A program made the position numbers and the translations under genes. The notes beneath the pieces were generated by a model. It was not told where the DNA came from. It was given only the letters and a program-made list of their open reading frames with translations, and did no database searches. Shown here piece by piece: positions 55,990 to 64,000 of a stretch of 64,000 bases of DNA. Numbering within the stretch: position 1 is the stretch's first letter; every line of letters starts with the position of its first letter. Source of the DNA: Adiantum capillus-veneris (Eukaryota; Streptophyta; Polypodiopsida; Polypodiales; Pteridaceae); assembly GCA_014529385.2 (NCBI GenBank), contig CM043944.1, positions 51,471,768 through 51,535,767 of the forward strand, read 5' to 3'.

Positions 55990-57558
55990 TGACGGGAGCA
56001 AAGCGAACCCCGAACCCCGGCGGCCTCTAAAACACCGGGGACCGAATGGCGCGCCTCGAGCCTGTCATGGTAAAGCAAACAGGAGGCACCACCTAGCTTC
56101 AGCGGCTAGGACGCAAACAACACACCACCATAACAAAGTTTTCATCCAAGAGAGATGAATGCTTGGGAGTAATGATGAAGAGGAAAGGGAATGAGATTAA
56201 GTGAGAGAGAGAGAGAGAGAGAGAGAGAGTGAGGGAGGGGGTATAGCGGCTTAGTACTTAGGCACCACAAAAGGATGGCGAATCCGCACACCCTTCACAC
56301 ATACACAAGCTCACTCCAAACACAAGACTAGGTGGCGATTCCGCACACCTCACATGGGCAAAACATTGCAAGAAAACATACTCACAAAACCTCAAGCTTT
56401 ATTTAGAGAATAAGGTGATGAAATGGGGAGCATAGGGTAGGGGAATGAGAAGGGAGAGAGTGGTAGAGCACATGGAGGATAGGTGGGAGTTGATGGCGAA
56501 GACTCGCACGAGGGTTATGGCCATCATCCTTCATTTAGTTGCCCTTCATCTTCCATAGCCAAGGGTGTAGAGGTCATGCTCAAGACAAGCATGGTGATTG
56601 CGGTGATGGTGATGGTGATGGTGATGGTGATGGTGTGGGTGTGTGTGTGTGTGCACTAGGCACACACAGTGCATAGTGTGTTCTTTGGTGATGTTGTGTG
56701 TGTATTTAGTGTGATGGTGACCCCTCTTTATATAGGGGAGGAGGGGGGAGAAATTCTAGAATTTAGAAATGAAGAAATCATTATCTACATAGGCCATGTG
56801 ACTGTGGGCCCCACTTGTCTGGCTATGTGTATATGTGCCAGAATAGCAATCTCATGAGAGAGAGACTAAGAGAGAGAGATGGGTGGATGAAAAAAAGTGA
56901 GAGGTGACATGGAGAATAAAGTATTACAAGAGGGGAGTGTGTTCAGAGGTGAATCTGTGTGCAGATGTGTGTGAACACAAGAAAAATCAGGTAACCACCG
57001 GGTGGGGATGGGTATGTGGGCACCTTTTTTAGTGAAACTGAGTGTGTGTGAGTGTGGGGGAGGTTATTTAGCTACAAGACAAGAGACATGGCGCCCTTTA
57101 GAGAGAGAGGGGGGTATTTGGGTCATGGGATATGATAGGAGAGAGAAAGAGAGGGTGGGGTATACTATTTTGGAAGATAGGGTAAGTTGCATGTGAGTTA
57201 GGGTGCATTATTGGTGAGTTATAATGCATTATTGGTGAGAGGTGGGGTAGCTTGAGGGGAGAGAGAAAGGAGAAAGGACAAGGGGAAGAGAGAGGGGGTT
57301 GACCTTTTGAGTGGAGGAGAGGAAAAGGGGCACACGGCGGGGCAACAGTGAAGAAAAAAGGAGGCAAGGTGGGGATGGGCTACCCCGCAGGCATGAGGTG
57401 GCCTATTTTACCTTTCTTATATATTTACATAATCATACTTTATTTTTTTCTTACTTTTTCCAATGCCTTTTATCACTCCCTCCCTAAGAGGGGATTTTCA
57501 TGGGGTGGGGACGAGAGAAGAGGGGTATGGGAGCTTGGCTTGTGAAAAGCCCCCATCA
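55990..57558 (-). repeat. Gypsy C 5' LTR
   Basis: It matches 48310-49870 with few substitutions. The (GA)n tract is shorter (56200-56229) and a GATGGT repeat is longer (about 56605-56640), so the length difference is due to microsatellites. Confidence 0.93.
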
Positions 57559-58523
57559 CTGGCAAGCATAATCAAGTAGCCGATGCACTCTCAAGACGGT
57601 AGAGAGTGAATGCGGTTCCCATAGCAACTCACAATGATCTATCTTCTATGATAGATGAGTATGCTATTGATCCCAATTTTAGAGATGTGATTTCGTCCTT
57701 GCACTAGGGAAAAAAGAAGAACCATTTACTTTACAAGATGGTTATCTTCTCTATGGCAATAGACTATGAGTTACTAACTCACTCCATGAGAAACTAATGT
57801 ATGAATCTCATGTTCCTCCTTATGCAGGGCATAGAGGGATTCAATCTACTCTAAAAGGGATTGAAACATATTTCTATTGGCCTACCATGAAAGCAAACAT
57901 ACAAGAGTATGTTTCTAAATGTGTGGTATGCCAAAAGACAAAATTTGATAGAGGGAAGCAACCTGGATTGCTTCAACCTTTGCCAATCCCTAATTCACCA
58001 TGGGAGAGCATATCCATGGATTTTATCTTTGGAGTGCCTAAGTCTATCCATGGGAATACGGGAATATGGACGATAGTAGACAGGTTCAGTAAACATTTTA
58101 TACATGTCAACAAGACTATCAAAGCTCATCAAATGGCAACCCTCTTCATTTCACAAATCTTCAAGTACCATGGCTTGCCAATTTCCATAGTGTCGGATAG
58201 AGATCCTAGAATGACCAGTAATTTTTGGAAGGGTCTCTTTGAGAATTTAGGGACAAGGCTAAACTTCTCTTTGGCCTATCACCCACAAACAGATGGTCAA
58301 AGTGAAATAGCTAACCTAACAATTCTTGATCTAATAAAAGCCTATGTAACGGAAGTAGATCAAAGATCCCAATGGGAGAAGTCCTTACCCTTAGTGGAGT
58401 ATGCCTACAATAACATTCTACATACGTCCACGGGAAAAGCACCTTCGAGGTAATTAAGGGAAGATCAAAAAGTCCCTTGCTACTCAAGGTATACGGGAAG
58501 ATCTTTTCTGTAGATGAGTATAG
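57559..58523 (+). pseudogene. Gypsy B RNase H end and integrase
   Basis: The first bases continue the RNase H of 48309. The frame 57797-58453 encodes integrase: a zinc finger (HRGIQSTLKG, CVVCQKTK), D in SMDFIFG, D in VSDRDPRMTSNFW and E in HPQTDGQSEI. A frame change near 58450 and the Copia-D insertion at TATAG end this part. Confidence 0.85.
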
Positions 58524-58750
58524 TGTTGGAATTAGGGTTGCAGAGAAACACACACAGTTTGGAGAAGACGAAGGAAGCTCAAGGCACACAATAGAGAGTG
58601 TGTTACTTAGTGTGCAATGGAAAGATAGATAGCCCTAGAGTGATGGGCGTATATACAATGCACGGGGGAAAAAACCTCCTAAAGAGGGAAAAAATGCCCC
58701 GGCGGTCCTAGTGTGTTCACACACATCACTACCACATGTATATGGTAACA
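58524..58750 (-). repeat. Copia-D 3' LTR
   Basis: It starts TGTTGGAATTAGG and ends TGGTAACA on the plus strand. The purine tract (CCAGGGGGGATT on the minus strand) is next to it at 58751-58763. Confidence 0.95.
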
Positions 58751-58825
58751 AATCCCCCCTGGAGTGATGCGGTGAACGAGAGCTGGCACATGAGTAAAGG
58801 GAAGTGCCATGCCCTGAGGACAGGA

Positions 58826-61414
58826 TCAGTCCACAAAGGGGAGTAAGCCCAAAGCTTTGCGGAAAGCTTCAAGCTTCTCACGAGACAATGCCTTTGTGAA
58901 AAGATCTGCAAGGTTGTCCTGTGTTGGCACATAAGCCAAGCTGATCTCTCCTGCTGAGAGCCTCTCCCTGACATAGTGGTAATGCACCTCAATGTGCTTT
59001 GTGCGAGCATGAAAAACTGGGTTCCTCGCAACTGCCAATGCGCTCTGACTGTCAGTGTAGATAGTGTTGGCAGTGTCCTGTCCAACACCCAAGTCAGCCA
59101 TAAGGCGTCTGAGCCATACACACTCAACCGTAGCTGTGAAGACTGCCCTGTACTCAGCCTCACAACTCGAAGTGGCCACAGTAGGTTGCTTCTTGCTCAA
59201 CCATGATATACATGAACTGCCAAGCATGAAACAAAAACCACTTGTGGACACTCGCGTGTCAAAACAACCAACCCAATCTGAGTCCGAAAAAGCATGTAAG
59301 TCTGGCGGCAATGATCCCCCCTTGGGATAAAACAAGCCAAGATGTAAAGTGCCACTAAGGTAGCGGAAAATCCTCTTGACAGCCTGCCAATGCTTAGACC
59401 CTGGGCTATGCATAAATCTGCTGACCTGCGAGACTGCAAACTGAATATCTGGCCTCGTGTTGCATACATAAATGAGGCAGCCAACAGCAGTTTGGTAAAG
59501 AGAAACATCAGCAGGATCGCCAGCATCATGTAGACTCAACTTCAAACCTGTTTCCATGGGAGTGGCAATAGGTTTGCAATCCTCAAGTCCAAACTTACAT
59601 AGCAATGTCTCTATGTAGCTTTTCTGACACAAGGCAATACCACCATCACACTGCTTAAACTGTATACCCAAGTAATGATGCAGCAGCCCCAAATCTTTCA
59701 TCTTGAAAGTAGCATTCAAATCAGCCTTAAATTCAGCAATATGTCTCTCATTTGGTCCAGTGATCAGCAAATCATCAACATAAAGAACCACAATGAGAAA
59801 TACATCATCCTCACGCTTTACATACAATGTGCTTTCTGTTGGACTGTTACGAAAGCCTCGTTTAACCAAATGAGTGTCAGCTTTCTCATACCAAGCACGA
59901 GGAGATTGCTTCAACCCATACAAAGCCTTCTTACATTTGCACACTTTGTCCTCTTGTCCTTTTATGACAAAACCGCGAGGCTGCGTTACATAAACTTCCT
60001 CAAATATGTCACCATTCAAGAAAGCAGTAACAATGTCTGATTGATGTACATCCCAACCAAAATGAGCTGCCAATGCACATAGAAAACGCACAGTAGTCAT
60101 ACGACAAGTGGGAGCAAAAGTCTCTTCATAATCTATGCCTTTTTGTTGTGCATAACCCTTTGCAACAAGTCGAGCCTTATGGCGATCGATCTCACCATCC
60201 GGCTTGCGTTTCAACTTGTAAACCCACTTCGTACCAATGGCCTTTTTGCCAGGAGGCAAATCACATAAAGTCCATGTGTCATTCTCTATAAGTGCATCAT
60301 ATTCTGATTTCATGGCAGCAATCCAATTTTCTGAATTCTGTGCTTCATCAAAAGACAGAGGCTCCTCAACATCATGTAAACTAGACACAGCCAAAGCATA
60401 ACAATCTGATGCATAAGATGCATGGCGAGAGCCTGAACGAGTACGACTAGATAAAGGTGCATCCAATTTACTGTCACGCAAAGTGTGCACTAGCCATTTT
60501 GGCATACCTCTAGCCTGCTCATTTTCAGCCCTTTCCTCATCAAGTACATCATGTACATCTGCATCAGTAATAGGCTGTTCTAAAACATTTTCAGAAACCC
60601 CCATAGGCTGTACATTTGCCTCATTGGAACTTACATTCGTATTTCCACCACTGAAAAGAGGCAACAAAGTGTCATAAATGTCCTGTGAGCTTACATTACT
60701 GTCTCTAGTACATGACAGCAAGGGCTGAACAGAATCTTCCACAAACACTACATCCCGTGAAACCAGAATACGTTTTGTTTGCGAATGATACAACCTGTAA
60801 CCTTTGCTTTCAGCACTATAACCAACAAAAATACATTTGACAGCCTTATCATCCAATTTTCTGCGCTGCACTTGTGGCACCAAAGCATATGCCAAACAGC
60901 CAAAAACACGCATGTGCTCAATAGAAGGCTTTCTATCATGCCATGCTTCATATGGAGTAATAGACTGCAAAGCTTTCGTAGGACACCTGTTAAGTACATA
61001 AGTGGCACACATGATGGCCTCAAGCCAAAAAGAATGCGGCAAAGCTTGACTTTTGACCATACATCGTGCCATTTCCGTTAGTGACCTGTTTTTCCTCTCA
61101 GCAACACCATTTTGCTGAGGTGTATAAGGCACTGTACATTGGTGTTTTATCCCACGACTAGCCAGAAATGCATTAAATTCATGAGACATATACTCCCCCC
61201 CTCGATCGGAACGGAGGGTGCCCATAGTACATTTTGAGACATTTTCAGCCATAGCCAAAAGTTGTTTGAAGCACATAAAAACTTCGGACTTCGCTTTAAG
61301 AGGAAATACCCATGCATGCCTAGAGTAATCATCAATGAAAGTCATGAAGTACAGGTAATTGCCCAAGGACGGAGTTTGCATGGGCCCACAAACATCACTA
61401 TGCACAAGCTGCAA
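58826..61414 (-). CDS. Copia-D integrase, RT and RNase H
   Basis: The 862-residue frame begins inside integrase (VHSDVCGPM) and has RSDRGGEY and GVAERKN as second Asp and Glu. RT motifs are HKARLVAKGYAQ, QSDIVTAFLNG, YGLKQSPRAWY and LYVDDLL. RNase H ends it (FSDSDWVGC, DSQSALAVARNP). The upstream part is in another frame, so the ATG at 61414 is only the first Met after a frameshift near 61440. Confidence 0.9.
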   Translation of the reverse strand: MQLVHSDVCGPMQTPSLGNYLYFMTFIDDYSRHAWVFPLKAKSEVFMCFKQLLAMAENVSKCTMGTLRSDRGGEYMSHEFNAFLASRGIKHQCTVPYTPQQNGVAERKNRSLTEMARCMVKSQALPHSFWLEAIMCATYVLNRCPTKALQSITPYEAWHDRKPSIEHMRVFGCLAYALVPQVQRRKLDDKAVKCIFVGYSAESKGYRLYHSQTKRILVSRDVVFVEDSVQPLLSCTRDSNVSSQDIYDTLLPLFSGGNTNVSSNEANVQPMGVSENVLEQPITDADVHDVLDEERAENEQARGMPKWLVHTLRDSKLDAPLSSRTRSGSRHASYASDCYALAVSSLHDVEEPLSFDEAQNSENWIAAMKSEYDALIENDTWTLCDLPPGKKAIGTKWVYKLKRKPDGEIDRHKARLVAKGYAQQKGIDYEETFAPTCRMTTVRFLCALAAHFGWDVHQSDIVTAFLNGDIFEEVYVTQPRGFVIKGQEDKVCKCKKALYGLKQSPRAWYEKADTHLVKRGFRNSPTESTLYVKREDDVFLIVVLYVDDLLITGPNERHIAEFKADLNATFKMKDLGLLHHYLGIQFKQCDGGIALCQKSYIETLLCKFGLEDCKPIATPMETGLKLSLHDAGDPADVSLYQTAVGCLIYVCNTRPDIQFAVSQVSRFMHSPGSKHWQAVKRIFRYLSGTLHLGLFYPKGGSLPPDLHAFSDSDWVGCFDTRVSTSGFCFMLGSSCISWLSKKQPTVATSSCEAEYRAVFTATVECVWLRRLMADLGVGQDTANTIYTDSQSALAVARNPVFHARTKHIEVHYHYVRERLSAGEISLAYVPTQDNLADLFTKALSREKLEAFRKALGLLPFVD

Positions 61415-62415
61415 CCTGCATGTGGCCCTAACTGAGAACCATCCTTTGGAAACTTAGAACGCTGCATTTTACCCAGAATACAGCCTTCACAAACATGTTT
61501 GACAGGTGCTTCAAGAGGCGGCAAAGAAGCAACCATATCAGATTTCTGCAAACGTAGCAAACTGGCAAAATTCAGATGACCAAAACGTGCATGCCAAAGT
61601 TTTGCATCTGAAATAGCCCTTGAATCTGCAACAACATTTGCAAAATTTTGTCCACACTTGTCATACAAAGTGAGCTTATACAGCCCACGACACAAAAGCC
61701 CAGATGCAACAATTTCATCACCAAAACTGAGATCATGAACTGTACATCTGTCATCCACAAATTTGACTACAAGTCCAAGTCTAGCAAGTGCGGATACAGA
61801 CAAGAGATTCTTCTTGATCCCAGGTACATAAAGTGCATCAACAAGTGTGAAGGAACTGCCATTAGCAGCAGTGAGCACAATCTTTCCAACTCCCTGAACT
61901 GGATAAGAGGCGTTGTTGGCACAAGTGACTGAATTCCCATGAGGGACAGACTCGAGAGAGGTAAACAATTCACGATGTGAGGTAATGTGCTTTGTAGCAC
62001 CACTGTCGAAATACCACACATGTGAATCTGCAGCAACTGACAAGCATGCATCATGGACAGCAGGATTGTAAGTGCACTCTGCGCTAAAAGCCCATTCTGC
62101 ATCAACATCAGCATCACAATCTCCTTTCACAGAAGACTCAACAATGGCTGCATTTGTAGTGGAACCAGCATTTGCAGTGGAACCACCCTCTTTCTTCTTA
62201 GCCTCTTTGGCCTTCAACTTAGGACACGACTTGATCAAGTGATCATTGGCTTTACAATAATGGCAACGCATCTTCTTTTTGCCCTTATCACCAGAATTGC
62301 CAGACGAAGTGCTGCCAGCAGAAGCATTAGGAACAGAATTTTTGCCACTCGCAGCAGAACCATAAGAAGTGGCTGCATTACTGTTACCACCCTTTCTTTG
62401 AGAAGCAATAAAAGC
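61415..62415 (-). CDS. Copia-D zinc knuckle, protease and integrase start
   Basis: The frame has CHYCKANDHLIKSC, protease FDSGATKH, and the GAG-pre-integrase finger (WHARFGHLN, CEGCILGK). A frameshift near 61440 separates it from the integrase core. It is in the same frame as gag after the TAG at 62416-62418. Confidence 0.85.
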
Positions 62416-63114
62416 CTATTCAACTGCACGCTGCCTAGTCCTGTTTTTTCTAGAAAGTGACTCTTGCAACAGCAATGTGCATAATGCATCAAACTTGACA
62501 ACTTCAGGATTTCCTTGGGTCATCAGTCTCCAAGTACTAGCAAAAGTCTGGTAGGAATCTGGTAAGGCATCAAGAACAGTCTGCACAAGGGAACTGTCCG
62601 AAATCACTTCACCTGCAGAAATGAGTTGCTCATTGATATCCTTGATACTAGCAAGGAAAGTGTCCATATCATTTTCCTCATGCATAATCTTCGACTCTAG
62701 CTCTTTACGCAGCAAAGCAATTTTAGCCTCATTGCGGCTTGCATAAAGACCTGCTAGAATATCCCAAGCCTGTTTTGCAGATTTTGCTGAACGGATGTGA
62801 GGAATAATGGTGCGCTTCATAGACAACGCAATCAATGCATGAGCCTGCGCATCCTTAACATCCCAACGAGCTTGTTCTGCCGTAGGCAAAACAACTTTAA
62901 CATCTGCAATCCTTGCAGCAAGACCTGCAACATCCTCAACATCGCCTACATCTTCAGAACCTGGACGTACATCAATGCCCTGCACAATGTTCCAGACACC
63001 TTTTGACACAAGAACATGTTGCATCATATAAGCCCACATAGGGTAGTTGTCCCCATCCAACCTGTCCTCAGCAGCAAACATCTTGAACACATCTGTGTTG
63101 TTGTTGTCAGCCAT
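62416..63114 (-). CDS. Copia-D gag, truncated by TAG
   Basis: From ATG 63114 (MADNNN) a Copia gag of 232 residues runs to TAG 62416-62418 (YPMWAYMMQHVL, QAWDILAGLYASRNE, ALPDSYQTF). Reading continues in the same frame to the zinc knuckle, so the stop splits one protein. An in-frame ATG at 63174 is less likely as the start. Confidence 0.85.
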   Translation of the reverse strand: MADNNNTDVFKMFAAEDRLDGDNYPMWAYMMQHVLVSKGVWNIVQGIDVRPGSEDVGDVEDVAGLAARIADVKVVLPTAEQARWDVKDAQAHALIALSMKRTIIPHIRSAKSAKQAWDILAGLYASRNEAKIALLRKELESKIMHEENDMDTFLASIKDINEQLISAGEVISDSSLVQTVLDALPDSYQTFASTWRLMTQGNPEVVKFDALCTLLLQESLSRKNRTRQRAVE

Positions 63115-63476
63115 GGTAAATGCTGCACCTGATGTGAAAACTGCCCGAAAATAGGAGAAATGGAGCGGGAACAACTTGTGCTATATAGCACAAACCGTAG
63201 AAGACTATAAGGCACCTGTTATGCAGAAAACGGCACTGACAGAAAATCTGCACAAAATGACGAAATAGCCTGTGCAGTACTGCCCGTAGTGGAAACGGAG
63301 GCCGAAATGAGCCCAAATCAAAATTCTGAGCAGACCAAGCTCTTAGAGCTTTCCCAAAATATTTGTCGACCTGCGAACGCTCGCCAAAGCTCACTGAAAT
63401 CGGAGAAAGTGAGCAGGCGTGTGCTGGAGCAGCTGGCGACTAAGCCCGGGAGGACGTGACCTGCTCTGATACCAAT
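63115..63476 (-). promoter_or_regulatory. Copia-D leader and primer site
   Basis: The primer site ATTGGTATCAGAGCA (minus, at 63462-63476) adjoins the 5' LTR and matches initiator-Met tRNA. About 345 bases of leader follow without a gene. Confidence 0.85.
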
Positions 63477-63703
63477 TGTTGGAATTAGGGTTGCAGAGAA
63501 ACACACACAGTTTGGAGAAGACGAAGGAAGCTCAAGGCACACAATAGAGAGTGTGTTACTTAGTGTGCAATGGAAAGATAGATAGCCCTAGAGTGATGGG
63601 CGTATATACAATGCACGGGGGAAAAAACCTCCTAAAGAGGGAAAAAATGCCCCGGCGGTCCTAGTGTGTTCACACACATCACTACCACATGTATATGGTA
63701 ACA
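63477..63703 (-). repeat. Copia-D 5' LTR
   Basis: It appears identical to 58524-58750. TSD TATAG follows at 63704-63708. Confidence 0.95.
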
Positions 63704-63923
63704 TATAGCAGAGGCCTACAAGAATCTTTCCAAAAGATTAAGGATGCTATCTCTATCTCACAGCAAAGGCAAAAGGCTGCTGCTTGCTGACAAGCACAGA
63801 AGATGCCAAGCCTTTAAAGAAAATGATTGGGTCTTACTCAAATTTCCCAAGGCTCGATTAAGGCACACGACGGGCAAGAATCCTACAGGACACCAAAAGT
63901 AGTATGCTAAGTTAACAAAAAGG
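63704..63923 (+). pseudogene. Gypsy B integrase C-terminus
   Basis: The sequence continues Gypsy B after Copia-D (compare 41100-41330 in Gypsy A: the segment with DWVLLKFPKARLRH and TGKNPTGH-like residues). Frames are broken. It leads into the fold-back. Confidence 0.7.
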
Positions 63924-64000
63924 TACTTTTGGTGTCCCTTAGGATTCTTGCCTGTCGTGTGCCTTAATCGAGCCTTGGAAAATTTGAGTAGGACCCAATC
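63825..64000. repeat. Inverted repeat (fold-back) at the right edge
   Basis: Positions 63825-63901 and 63924-64000 are reverse complements over 77 bases with a few mismatches, separated by 22 bases. The pol sequence turns back on itself. The arm may extend beyond the window. Confidence 0.9.

Larger units (their letters stand above)
48310..57558 (-). mobile_element. Gypsy C, Tat-like element with two RNase H domains
   Basis: The element is minus-strand with LTRs of about 1565 bp (48310-49870 and 55990-57558) and a 4-bp duplication CTGG (48306-48309 and 57559-57562). It has three small leader ORFs, a gag-protease-RT-RNase H frame, and a separate frame with a plant-type second RNase H and the integrase. 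The two-RNase H layout is typical of the Tat lineage of Gypsy elements. A frameshift near 51730 and a TAA in the integrase make it defective. Confidence 0.9.
58524..63703 (-). mobile_element. Copia-D, young element with identical LTRs
   Basis: The 227-bp LTRs (58524-58750 and 63477-63703) look identical base for base, and TATAG is duplicated at 58519-58523 and 63704-63708. It encodes one Copia polyprotein in three blocks, broken by one TAG and one frameshift. Identical LTRs show a very recent insertion. The element is therefore probably mobilised by relatives, or its defects are sequencing errors. Confidence 0.95.
42830..64000 (+). mobile_element. Gypsy B, nested and incomplete in the window
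   Basis: A relative of Gypsy A begins with its own LTR (TGCCATAATAAC) and primer site. Its internal parts are 44410-48309, 57559-58523 and 63704-64000. Gypsy C and Copia-D occupy the gaps. The two internal junctions are fixed by continuous RNase H/integrase reading across the insertions. The 3' LTR is outside the window or lost. Confidence 0.85.

Overview
The window is a stack of transposable elements from a plant nuclear genome. I find no ordinary host gene. Plant origin is inferred from plant-type Copia and Gypsy lineages (initiator-Met and Asp tRNA primer sites, a Gypsy pol with a second RNase H, a chromodomain chromovirus), from spliced transposon genes with GT-AG introns, and from the depth of nesting. 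I cannot name the species.

Layout. An old minus-strand Gypsy copy (about 61-859, 18339-18699, 32680-33521) is the substrate. Copia-1 (860-18338, TSD ATTAG, plus strand) landed in it. Copia-1 was later split inside its reverse transcriptase by a 12 kb DNA transposon (5210-17155). Gypsy G1 (18700-32679, TSD TTCTA, minus strand) also landed in the old copy and keeps an uninterrupted 3080-codon polyprotein. From 33522 a chromovirus, Gypsy A, follows. It contains an inverted solo LTR of its own family (36099-37690, TSD TATTC), and its 3' LTR runs at 42829 into a related element, Gypsy B. Gypsy B is interrupted by Gypsy C, which has two RNase H domains (48310-57558, minus), and by Copia-D, which has identical LTRs (58524-63703, minus). 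The window ends in a fold-back of B pol sequence.

The most unusual content is the DNA transposon. It has 23-bp perfect terminal inverted repeats, a TTAA-type target with TA duplicated, and four genes. One is a transposase of a family I cannot name. Two, called B and C here, have unknown function, and C has a possible BAH-like domain. The fourth, 12981-15246, is a five-exon gene whose predicted 647-residue product has three parts: a histone H3 tail and histone fold, a Ulp1-type (C48) cysteine protease with His, Asn, Gln and Cys at yeast Ulp1 spacing, and a histone H1-like tail of SPxK repeats. This gene and gene B share a G-box, AACGGTC and TATA promoter. In both, the predicted 5' leader is filled with an approximately 88-nt repeat containing a dyad (ACGACGCGATAG and its complement). 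A mobile element that encodes a histone-like, SUMO-protease-like protein is my main candidate for an undescribed system.

Other notable items are a second aspartic-protease domain (DTGA) after the integrase in G1, and a small (about 72 residue) protein family found both inside the DNA transposon and in the leader of Gypsy C. Several elements carry single in-frame stops in otherwise open genes.
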